Shown: positions 16,498 through 23,494 of the stretch, piece after piece
How the letters are laid out: each line of letters opens with the position of its first letter
Position numbering within the stretch: the first letter of the stretch is position 1
Source: Thermophilibacter mediterraneus
Lineage (GTDB): Bacteria > Actinomycetota > Coriobacteriia > Coriobacteriales > Atopobiaceae
Reading direction: 5' to 3'
DNA: 64,000 bases
NCBI RefSeq assembly: GCF_900119385.1
Contig: NZ_FPKO01000009.1
Location: 333,405 to 397,404, forward strand
Program-made: the position numbers and the translations under genes
The notes under the pieces: generated by a model
What the model saw: the letters and a program-made list of their open reading frames with translations, nothing else
Told to the model about the DNA's origin: nothing
Databases searched by the model: none

Positions 16498-17322
16498 CTA
16501 GTCGTCATCGCCATCGTCATCGTCGCCATCGTCATCGTCGCCATCGTCATCGTCGTCATCGCTATCGTCGTCATCGCCGTCCTCGTCGTCATCGTCGTCA
16601 TCGCCGTCGTCGTCGGTCGTCGGAACGGGATGGGGCGCGGGGGAGGTCGTCACGCTCGAATCCTGGGACGTCGCGTCATCACCGAGGTCCTCGGGAGCCA
16701 CTCCGTCGGCATCGGAATCATCGTCCTCATCGCCCGCAGCGAGCTCGCCCGGACCGACCACGACAACGCGGTGCTCGAGGTGGACCTCAAGCTCGACCAC
16801 GAGACGGTCCTCGGTCGCCACCTTCCAGTCCTCGTCATCCGACTCAACCGTGACCTCAATCGTCCCGCCGTCGTCGAGGTACCCCTGATCCTCTGCCCTC
16901 GTGGCGAGGTCGTCGGAAACCTCGTCGACCGTGCGTCCGTAGTACGAGAAGCCCTCCACGAGCTCGACGCCGTCCTCGTTGTCGCCCGCGAGCCCGACCA
17001 CGCGATCAAGTCGGTTGACCTCCATGCTCACCTCGGGGTTGATGCGCATGTGCACCGTGCCGACCGGCGTGCCCCACACCACCGCCCCGCCCGCGAGCAC
17101 CGCGCACACCACCAGCGCCGCGGCAACCCCGGCAACAAGGCGCCCGCGGCCGCGCCGACGCGTCGAGAAGTCAATGACCTCCGTGTCGGGCTCGTCGAGC
17201 ACGACCACGTCCTCGACGCGCTGTCCCACCTCGTAGCCGAGATTGGGAACCTTCACGAAGCGCCCCTCCTCGTCGAGCGCCACGGCATAGCTCGCGGCGC
17301 ACTCCATGATCAGGTAGCTCAT
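16498..17322 (-). CDS. rsgI: RsgI-type anti-sigma factor with acidic tail
   Basis: A 274-residue single-pass protein. Residues 1-50 (MSYLIMECAASYAVALDEEG ...) form the RsgI N-terminal sigma-binding domain. A helix spans 61-84. The extracellular part starts with INPEVSMEVNRLDRV (94-108) and ends that domain at GYLDDG (~150). The last ~60 residues are almost pure Asp/Gly with Glu and Ser. RsgI proteins hold SigI at the membrane and release it on an outside signal such as wall stress or polysaccharide. The start overlaps the sigI stop by 4 nt (ATGA). A longer frame extends upstream but runs through sigI in another frame and is not real. Confidence 0.88.
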   Translation of the reverse strand: MSYLIMECAASYAVALDEEGRFVKVPNLGYEVGQRVEDVVVLDEPDTEVIDFSTRRRGRGRLVAGVAAALVVCAVLAGGAVVWGTPVGTVHMRINPEVSMEVNRLDRVVGLAGDNEDGVELVEGFSYYGRTVDEVSDDLATRAEDQGYLDDGGTIEVTVESDDEDWKVATEDRLVVELEVHLEHRVVVVGPGELAAGDEDDDSDADGVAPEDLGDDATSQDSSVTTSPAPHPVPTTDDDGDDDDDDEDGDDDDSDDDDDDGDDDDGDDDDGDDD

Positions 17323-18059
17323 CGCGCCTCGCCTCCCGATCGTCCCGGCATCCTGCAGAGGTGCCCGCGGATGATCTCGTATCCGTTGGTGTAAGCGACG
17401 AGAAGAGCCACGAGGTAGCGGCGGTGGCGCTCGAGCGTCTTGCGCTCCACGCCCGACCCGCGGGCGAGCTCGGCCAGCGGCAGCTTTCCCGTCTGGGCGA
17501 CGCGGTCGAGAAGGGCCTGGTCGCCGCGGGCATAGGCGAGCGCCCTGCCGCACGCCTCCAGCGTGCGACCCTGCTTCGGGCAGTTCTGCGCCACGTCCGC
17601 GAGCCCGATTCCCAGTCCCTCGAGCTGTCGCGCGAACGCGACGATCTCCCGGCGGCTCGCGGAGCGCCCCTCGCTCTCCCCGATCTCGTCGCGCTCGCAG
17701 GCAAGGTCGTCCACGAGCGCCCGACCATCGTCTCCCGCACCCCCGCGTGGCTCGTCGAGGGAGTCGACGCCCTCGTGGCGACGCTCGCGACGCCTGAAGT
17801 CGACCAGTCGGTTCCTGATGCTCAGCGCGGCCAGGGGCAGAAACGCCCCGCGCCCGCGGTCGTAGGCCAGAACGGCCTCGTGAAACGCGAACATGGCGAT
17901 TCCCAGCTCGTCGTCTGCGCCCTCGCGCGGGGGCCTGCCCATGAACTTTGCCGTCTCCGACTTGATAAACGGCAGGTAGTCGCGCACCAGGTCGTCCGCG
18001 GCGCGGGCGCTGCCCTTTGCCGCGCGAACCCGCGCGAGGAGCTCCTTCTCCCGTCTCAT
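17319..18059 (-). CDS. sigI: SigI family RNA polymerase sigma factor
   Basis: A 246-residue sigma-70-like factor of the SigI group. Region 2 includes DDLVRDYLPFIKSETAKFMG (about 21-40) and FHEAVLAYDRGRGAFLPLAA (about 65-84). A distinctive C-terminal domain has NCPKQGRTLEACGR and a helical segment with LARGSGVERKTLERHRRYL for promoter contact. ATG at 18059 is preferred over 18065, because AAGGG touches the latter but lies 6 nt from the former. Overlap with rsgI gives a coupled sigma/anti-sigma operon. Confidence 0.9.
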   Translation of the reverse strand: MRREKELLARVRAAKGSARAADDLVRDYLPFIKSETAKFMGRPPREGADDELGIAMFAFHEAVLAYDRGRGAFLPLAALSIRNRLVDFRRRERRHEGVDSLDEPRGGAGDDGRALVDDLACERDEIGESEGRSASRREIVAFARQLEGLGIGLADVAQNCPKQGRTLEACGRALAYARGDQALLDRVAQTGKLPLAELARGSGVERKTLERHRRYLVALLVAYTNGYEIIRGHLCRMPGRSGGEAR

Positions 18060-18287
18060 CGTCATCCCTTCGGCGATAGAGTGCGCACGGGCTCGTGCGC
18101 TTTCGGGGTGGCGGCAGAAACTGCCAGAACTTTTTTAGGGTATCTGCAGCGGAAGGCGTCCATGTAAGGAATGGGTAAGCGCCCGCCAGCGGCATGCCCC
18201 GTCGCGACCACACGGCCGGGCGAGTGCTCGTTTCTGTCCTGCCGCTCTGCCACAATGGTTCCCAAAGATCCCGTTCCGAGGAGAGGC

Positions 18288-20186
18288 ATGGCCACACCGC
18301 TCGACATCTTGCAGCACACCTTTGGCTATCCGAGCTTTCGGCCGCACCAAGCCGAGATTGTCGACACCGCGCTCGGCGGGCGCGACGTGCTGGCGGTCAT
18401 GCCAACCTCCGCAGGCAAGTCGATCTGCTACCAGGTCCCCGCGCTCGCGCTGGCAGAGCGAACGGGCGGCCTCACGCTCGTGGTCTCCCCGCTCATCTCC
18501 CTCATGGCGGACCAGGTGGGCGCGCTGCGCCAGATGGGCGTCGCCGCGTCCTGCCTCAACTCCACGCTCAGCGGCGGCGAGCGCGCCGGCGTGCTGCTCG
18601 ATGTCGCCACGGGGGCGCTCGCTCTGCTCTACGTAGCGCCCGAGCGCCTGGACGACCCCTCCTTCGTCGAGTGCGTCTCCGAGCGCGGCGTCGCGCTGCT
18701 CGCCGTGGACGAGGCGCACTGCATCTCTCAGTGGGGCAACGACTTTAGGCCCAGCTACCAGCGCATTATTGACTTTCTGGGAGCCCTTCCCGCCCGACCC
18801 CCCGTCATGGCCCTCACCGCCACGGCAACGCGCGCCGTGCGCAAGGACATCTCCTCGGCGCTCGCGCTGCGCGACCCGCTCGTAGTGGTGGCGAGCTTTG
18901 ACCGCCCCAACCTCTCCTTCTTCGTATCGCGCCCGAGGGGGGCAGCCGAGAAGGACCGCATGCTCGTGTCGTTTGCCAGGCAGCACCTCGAGCGCTCCGG
19001 AATCGTCTACTGCTCGAGCCGTCGCGCGGTGGAGGAGGTCTGCGAGCTGCTCTGCGACGAGGGGCTCTCCGCCACGCGCTACCACGCGGGGCTCTCCGCC
19101 GAGGAACGCGAGCGCAACCAGGAGGACTTCCTCTACGACCGCCGGCGCGTGATGGTGGCCACCAACGCCTTTGGCATGGGCATCGACAAGTCCAACGTGA
19201 GCTACGTGGTTCACTACAACCTGCCGCTCTCGCTCGAGAACTACTACCAGGAGGCCGGGCGCGCCGGGCGCGACGGAACGAAGGCCGACTGCCTTCTGCT
19301 CTACTCCCCGGGCGACGTGCACACGGCGGAGTTTCTGCTCTCCCGCACCGAGCCGCGCGAGGACCTCACCCCCGAGCAGCGTGAGACCCTCGCAGAGCGC
19401 GATGCCGAGCGCCTGCGCCAGATGGTCTTCTACGCAACCACCACCGAGTGCCTGCGCGCCCACATCCTGCGCTACTTCGGTGAGGAGGCTCCCGCGTACT
19501 GCGGGAGCTGCGGCAACTGCCTCACCGACTTCGAGGAGGTCGACGCCATGACCGACGCGCTCAAGATCGTGAGCTGCGTGGCGCGCATCGCCCAGCGCGG
19601 ACGCAGCGCCGGGGCATCGATGGTCACCGACGTGCTGCGCGGCTCACGCGGCGAGAAGGTCCTGCGCCGCGGCTTCGATACGCTCTCGACCTACGGCATC
19701 ATGGCGGACGCCTCCGCGTCACACGTTCGCTCCGTCCTCGACGAGCTGGTCTTTCGAGGTGTGCTCGCGCGCACGGGCGGCGACTACCCCACGATCTCGC
19801 TCACGTCGGAATCAGGCGCCTTCCTGCGGAGGGACGCCCCCTGGGACGAGCCGTTTATCATCAAGGTCGCCAAGGGGGCTCCGCGCGCCGAGCGCGCCGT
19901 CGCGCCCCCGACCAAAACGCGCGCCGCCACGGACGTCTCCGAGCTCGACGAGGCGGGCCAGGCCCTCTACGCTGAGCTCTCCGAGCTGCGCTCCGAGCTC
20001 GCCCGCGAGCAGGGCGTCCCGTCCTACTTCATCTTCAACAACGCCACGCTCGTGGACATGTGCGCCAAGAGGCCGCGGACCGTCGATGAGCTGCTCGGCG
20101 TCTCGGGCGTGGGCGCCAAGAAGGCCGAGCGTTACGGGGAGCTCTTTCTGGCGCGCATCGCTGAGGCCGCAGACGTCGGCGCGTGA
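18288..20186 (+). CDS. recQ: ATP-dependent DNA helicase RecQ
   Basis: A 632-residue RecQ with full domain order. Helicase domain 1 has Walker A MPTSAGKS (about 44-51) and DEAHCISQWG (about 142). Domain 2 has YYQEAGRAGRDG (about 319). The zinc-binding segment carries CGSCGNC (about 403), followed by a winged helix and a C-terminal HRDC domain (about 560-625). It unwinds 3'-5' in recombination and repair. The SD GAGGAGAGG precedes ATG 18288; the frame is open to 18171 but those codons are upstream of it. A palindromic repeat (20208-20255) separates it from the convergent thpR. Confidence 0.96.
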   Translation: MATPLDILQHTFGYPSFRPHQAEIVDTALGGRDVLAVMPTSAGKSICYQVPALALAERTGGLTLVVSPLISLMADQVGALRQMGVAASCLNSTLSGGERAGVLLDVATGALALLYVAPERLDDPSFVECVSERGVALLAVDEAHCISQWGNDFRPSYQRIIDFLGALPARPPVMALTATATRAVRKDISSALALRDPLVVVASFDRPNLSFFVSRPRGAAEKDRMLVSFARQHLERSGIVYCSSRRAVEEVCELLCDEGLSATRYHAGLSAEERERNQEDFLYDRRRVMVATNAFGMGIDKSNVSYVVHYNLPLSLENYYQEAGRAGRDGTKADCLLLYSPGDVHTAEFLLSRTEPREDLTPEQRETLAERDAERLRQMVFYATTTECLRAHILRYFGEEAPAYCGSCGNCLTDFEEVDAMTDALKIVSCVARIAQRGRSAGASMVTDVLRGSRGEKVLRRGFDTLSTYGIMADASASHVRSVLDELVFRGVLARTGGDYPTISLTSESGAFLRRDAPWDEPFIIKVAKGAPRAERAVAPPTKTRAATDVSELDEAGQALYAELSELRSELAREQGVPSYFIFNNATLVDMCAKRPRTVDELLGVSGVGAKKAERYGELFLARIAEAADVGA

Positions 20187-20207
20187 GGTCGGGCGTCATC
20201 GAAGGAC

Positions 20208-20255
20208 GTGCGGGTTACGGACGGTTTCCCACCCCAAAGCGTCCGTAACCCGCAC
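20208..20255. repeat. GTGCGGGTT palindromic repeat, copy 3
   Basis: Perfect 16-bp arms (GTGCGGGTTACGGACG at 20208-20223; complement at 20240-20255), loop 16 nt. It lies between the convergent recQ and thpR stops, ending 1 bp before the thpR stop codon. Total length is 48 nt, as in copies 1 and 2. Confidence 0.88.
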
Positions 20256-20256
20256 T

Positions 20257-20784
20257 TTAGCCCAACTCGACCGTATAGAGCGGCTTGTACCGCGCGCCGC
20301 CGGGGTCCAGGAAGCTCCGGTAGAGCGTGACGGCACGCGCCTCGTCCGGCAACGGGAAGGCAAGGCCCTCCAGAGCCGCCTGCGGCAGGCGGGCGCGACG
20401 CGCAATCGTCACGTGAGGCAGGAAGGGCTTCTCGTCAAAGCAAAGGCCGCGGGCGAGAAGCTCCTCGCGCAGGCGCTCCGCAAGGGCCGCGAGCCCCGGG
20501 TTCTTCTCGACGCCCAGCCAAAGCGTCGCGTCGCGCCCGCGACCAAAGGTGCCGAGGCCCTCCGCCACGAGCTCCACCGGCCCCGCGCCCGCACAGGCAG
20601 CGTCGAGTGCATCCATGGCGCGGCGCGCCTCCGCCTCCCCCACCTCTCCGAGAAACGCCAGCGTGAGGTGATGGTTCCCAGGTCGAACAAAGCGCCCCTC
20701 GCAGACGGCCGAGAGGCACCGCGAGAGCGCGGCGACCTCGTCGGCGAACGCCTCCGGCAGCTCGAGCGCGACAAACGACCGCAT
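20257..20784 (-). CDS. thpR: RNA 2',3'-cyclic phosphodiesterase ThpR
   Basis: A 175-residue 2H phosphoesterase. The two catalytic H-x-T/S motifs are HLTLAFLG (about 39-46) and HVTIAR (about 124-129). The fold length is normal for the LigT/ThpR family, which opens 2',3'-cyclic phosphate ends of RNA to 2'-phosphates in the cytoplasm. Its physiological substrate is not clear in the family. The start lies 8 bp after the stop of the PIN gene on the same strand, so the TA genes and thpR may be co-transcribed. Confidence 0.92.
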   Translation of the reverse strand: MRSFVALELPEAFADEVAALSRCLSAVCEGRFVRPGNHHLTLAFLGEVGEAEARRAMDALDAACAGAGPVELVAEGLGTFGRGRDATLWLGVEKNPGLAALAERLREELLARGLCFDEKPFLPHVTIARRARLPQAALEGLAFPLPDEARAVTLYRSFLDPGGARYKPLYTVELG

Positions 20785-20792
20785 ACAGCCTC

Positions 20793-21269
20793 CTAGGTCA
20801 GCGGGACGTCAGCGGCATCGAGACACGGGACCGGCGAGCGTGCGATGAGGGTCTGGTCTGACGTCACCAGGTAGTCGACGCCGGCACGGCGCGCCGCGGC
20901 AATGAGCAGATCGTCCTCGAAGTCACCGTGGCCCCTACGCAGCGAAAACGCCTCCCAGACCTCCGCCGTGCCCATGGGAACGACAAGCGCCAGATGCATG
21001 ATGTTGTTCAGGCAGGCCCACGCCGCCTCGTCGATCGACGCGGCGACCGAGGAGTCTATCTCGTCACCGTCGGCACGCCGCAGATCCTTGAGCGTCATCC
21101 GGAAGAGGAAGAAAAAGTCCTTGAGGACACCCTCGGTCACATAGAGCGCCACGCTCTCCCCCGCCGCAGAAATAACGATGCGCGCCGCCTGGTCGTGGCG
21201 AGACCCGCGGTCGAGGTAGTAGTCGAGCCACACGTTGGTGTCCACGAATAGCTTGAGGGGAACGCTCAT
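20793..21269 (-). CDS. PIN-domain toxin
   Basis: A 158-residue PIN-domain ribonuclease. Acidic residues of the metal site are in FVDTNVWLDYYL (Asp ~8), the central Glu region, and GHGDFEDDLLIAAA (about 123-136); VTSDQTL follows. The family cuts RNA, and the partner antitoxin lies just upstream. The ATG at 21269 overlaps the antitoxin stop (ATGA); an upstream in-frame ATG would overlap the antitoxin further and has no better SD. Type II toxin-antitoxin assignment is confident; the RNA target is unknown. Confidence 0.88.
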   Translation of the reverse strand: MSVPLKLFVDTNVWLDYYLDRGSRHDQAARIVISAAGESVALYVTEGVLKDFFFLFRMTLKDLRRADGDEIDSSVAASIDEAAWACLNNIMHLALVVPMGTAEVWEAFSLRRGHGDFEDDLLIAAARRAGVDYLVTSDQTLIARSPVPCLDAADVPLT

Positions 21270-21607
21270 GCGCAGCCCCTCTCCGTCAGACGCTCCTTCC
21301 AAGCGCGGTACCGCAGCTCGTCGTAGTCGAGCCCCTCAGCGGAGAGCGGTCCGCGCTCGGCCACGAGCGCATCAACGAGCCCGAGGGCGTCCGCGCTTTC
21401 TCGCAGCAAGAGACGCTCCCGAGAGTCGCCCTCGTCAGGCTCCCCCAGCAGACGAACGACCTCTTCGGGAGAATCGGCAAGCGCCGCCACATGCTCCCAG
21501 ACGCGCCGCACGGCCTGCGTGGGCGTGAATCCTGCCCGAGCCAGAGCAGCGTCCCCGCGGCGTTTGACGTCTGCGTCTATGCGTACGTTCATCTGCGTCG
21601 TTGCCAT
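21266..21607 (-). CDS. RelB/DinJ-like antitoxin
   Basis: A 113-residue protein. The N-terminus (MATTQMNVRIDADVKRRGDA) has the ribbon-helix-helix pattern of RelB/DinJ antitoxins, followed by GFTPTQAVRRVWEHVA. The acidic C-terminal half would wrap the PIN toxin. ATG 21607 is preferred over 21619, because GGAGGG sits 4 nt upstream of it. A 9-bp inverted repeat (21620-21650) overlapping a TATACT box lies at the promoter, as expected for autoregulation. The pair RelB-like plus PIN is a mixed but known combination. Confidence 0.85.
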   Translation of the reverse strand: MATTQMNVRIDADVKRRGDAALARAGFTPTQAVRRVWEHVAALADSPEEVVRLLGEPDEGDSRERLLLRESADALGLVDALVAERGPLSAEGLDYDELRYRAWKERLTERGCA

Positions 21608-21619
21608 GATTCCCTCCAT

Positions 21620-21650
21620 GAGCTATACGAGGCTTGTATCAGTATAGCTC
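21620..21650. promoter_or_regulatory. Toxin-antitoxin operator
   Basis: Perfect 9-bp arms GAGCTATAC (21620-21628) and GTATAGCTC (21642-21650), spacer 13 bp. On minus, the outer arm contains the TATACT -10 box, and the inner arm lies near the transcription start, 13 nt before the antitoxin start. Strong candidate for the antitoxin binding site. Confidence 0.75.
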
Positions 21651-21684
21651 GTGGCGACCCAGAGGCGAAGCTTTCCTCAAAACA

Positions 21685-21778
21685 GAACAAGTGTTGCAGC
21701 ATTTGTGACGGCCGCGCGAAAAAGGAACTTCTGTCCGGCCGGACGCTCATCATGGTCTCGCGACGGGAACAGGTGTTT
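21685..21778. promoter_or_regulatory. Two LexA-like (SOS) boxes
   Basis: GAAC-AAGT-GTTG (21685-21696) and GAAC-AGGT-GTTT (21767-21778) both fit the Gram-positive LexA half-site layout GAAC-N4-GTTC with one mismatch at the last base. The second lies 14 bp upstream of the Y-family polymerase start. Both share AAC-ARGT-GTT. Operator role is inference from sequence and downstream gene. Confidence 0.6.
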
Positions 21779-21792
21779 GTGAAAGGGGAGCC

Positions 21793-23127
21793 GTGACGCA
21801 CGCGTATCTCTGCATTGACCTCAAGTGCTTCTACGCGTCGGTCGAGTGCGTGGACCGCGGGTACGACCCATTCGAGGCGCGCCTCGTCGTCGCGGACCCC
21901 TCGCGCGGCGAGAAGACCATCTGCCTGGCCATATCCCCCGCAATGAAGGCGCTCGGCGTGCGCAACCGCTGCCGGGTCTTCGAGATTCCCGACGACATCG
22001 ACTACGAGATGGCCTGCCCGCGCATGCGGCGCTACATGGAGGTTTCCGCGCAGATCTACGCCCTCTACCTCCGGTACTTCTCGCCGAAGGACATCCACGT
22101 GTACTCGGTCGACGAGTGCTTCGTGGACGTGGGGCCCTACCTTGCCCTCTACGGGAGGACGCCGCGCGAGCTGGCCGTCGAGCTCGTCGCGCTCGTGCGC
22201 CGCGAGACGGGAATCTGCGCCACGGCGGGCATCGGCCCCAACCTCTTTCTCGCCAAGGTGGCGCTCGACGTCACGGCAAAGCACGCCGCGGACAACATCG
22301 GGGAGCTCGACGAGGAGCGCTTCAAGTGCCTCGTCTGGCCGCACCGCCCCATCACCGACATATGGGGCATAGGGCCGGGAATCGCGCGGCGCCTCGCGGC
22401 GATGGGGGCGAGCTGCCTGGGCGAGGTTGCGCTGCTCCCCGAGGAGGCGCTCTACGACGAGTTTGGCGTCAACGCGGAGCTGCTCATCGACCATGCCTGG
22501 GGAGTCGAGCCCTGCACCATCGAGGAGATCCAGGCGTACCGGCCGCGCGCCCACTCCATCGGAAGCGGCCAGGTGCTCGCGCGGGACTACGAGTTCGAGG
22601 AGGCGCGCGTGGTGCTGCGCGAGATGGCGGACGCGCTCGTGCTCGACCTCGTGGACAAGGGCATGGCCTGCGCACACCTCTCCCTGTTCGTGGGCTATGC
22701 GCGCGAGCGTCGTCCCTGGGACGGGCAGGGCGCCCCCGAACGGGCGCAGACGTTTACCGGCGAGCACGGCACGCGCGTGGTCGGACGCGCGACGGACGGC
22801 GCGGGGGCGTCGCGCAAGCTCCCGGAGGCGACCGACTCGCGCGAGGAGCTCACCGCGCAGCTGCTCGGGCTCTTCTCGGAGACCGTCGACCCAAACCGGG
22901 CCGTCAGGCGCGTCAACATTGCCTTTGGCGCGCTCGTGCCGGTGGAGTACGCCGAGCTCTCGCTCTTCACGGACGTGGAGGCGCGGTCCGCCGAGAGGCG
23001 CCTCGCCCGGGCCACCAACGCCGTCAAACGGCGCTTCGGGAAGAACGCGCTGGTGCGAGGCATCAGCTACCGGGCCGCGGCAACGGGTCGCGAGAGAAAC
23101 CAGCAGGTCGGGGGGCATCATGAGTAG
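21793..23127 (+). CDS. Y-family (UmuC/DinB-type) DNA polymerase
   Basis: A 444-residue translesion polymerase. The N-terminal catalytic motif is IDLKCFYASVE (about 7-17), and the second motif SVDECFVDV (about 104-112) supplies the acidic pair. A helix-hairpin-helix (WGIGPGIARRLAAMG) is near 192-206, and a little-finger domain with a polymorphic insertion near 310-345 follows. It copies past DNA damage. GTG 21793 has AAAGGGGAG 3 nt upstream. The downstream YolD-like gene overlaps by 8 nt, the same pairing as in Firmicutes SOS cassettes. Two LexA-like boxes upstream suggest SOS induction. Confidence 0.92.
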   Translation: MTHAYLCIDLKCFYASVECVDRGYDPFEARLVVADPSRGEKTICLAISPAMKALGVRNRCRVFEIPDDIDYEMACPRMRRYMEVSAQIYALYLRYFSPKDIHVYSVDECFVDVGPYLALYGRTPRELAVELVALVRRETGICATAGIGPNLFLAKVALDVTAKHAADNIGELDEERFKCLVWPHRPITDIWGIGPGIARRLAAMGASCLGEVALLPEEALYDEFGVNAELLIDHAWGVEPCTIEEIQAYRPRAHSIGSGQVLARDYEFEEARVVLREMADALVLDLVDKGMACAHLSLFVGYARERRPWDGQGAPERAQTFTGEHGTRVVGRATDGAGASRKLPEATDSREELTAQLLGLFSETVDPNRAVRRVNIAFGALVPVEYAELSLFTDVEARSAERRLARATNAVKRRFGKNALVRGISYRAAATGRERNQQVGGHHE

Positions 23128-23488
23128 CGACGCGGGGGGCGCTCCGGGGGCACGAGGCACGGCCGGCGCAGCCCGGGGCCATACGGACCGCGCGGCGCAG
23201 TTCATGCCGTTCGCGGCGCTCACCGGCTTCTACGACCTCGTGCGCGAGCAGGAGCGCACGAGGGAGCCGCGCCGTGAGGTGGGCGAGGAGCGCGCGGAGG
23301 AGATCTCCTCCGCGCTCTCGTCCCTGCGCAGGGGTGACCTCGTGCGGGTGACGCACTACGCCGACGACGCCTACGTCACGCGCGAGGGCATCGTCGCCCG
23401 CATCGAGACCGACCTTCGGATCCTGCAGGTCGTCCGGACCCGCATCCGCTTCGACGACCTCTGGGAGGTCGTGCGCCTCGATTCGTAG
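23120..23488 (+). CDS. YolD-like family protein
   Basis: A 122-residue protein. The centre RAAQFMPFAALTGFYDLVRE (about 24-43) and the C-terminal beta-rich part (GDLVRVTHYADDAYVTREG) match YolD-like proteins, which are encoded next to Y-family polymerases. The exact role is unknown; they are thought to assist or restrain the polymerase. ATG 23120 overlaps the polymerase stop by 8 nt. The gene ends 6 bp before the convergent aminotransferase gene. Confidence 0.82.
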   Translation: MSSDAGGAPGARGTAGAARGHTDRAAQFMPFAALTGFYDLVREQERTREPRREVGEERAEEISSALSSLRRGDLVRVTHYADDAYVTREGIVARIETDLRILQVVRTRIRFDDLWEVVRLDS

Positions 23489-23494
23489 GGTCCC

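Noticed and set aside
15443-17000. GAC/GTC triplet-rich DNA as a satellite or CRISPR-like repeat
   Set aside because: It is coding sequence for Asp-rich tails of two envelope proteins, in frame with recognisable domains.
16498-18297. Single 599-residue protein spanning rsgI and sigI
   Set aside because: The N-terminal 325 residues are an out-of-frame reading of sigI; the RsgI start and 4-nt overlap are clear.
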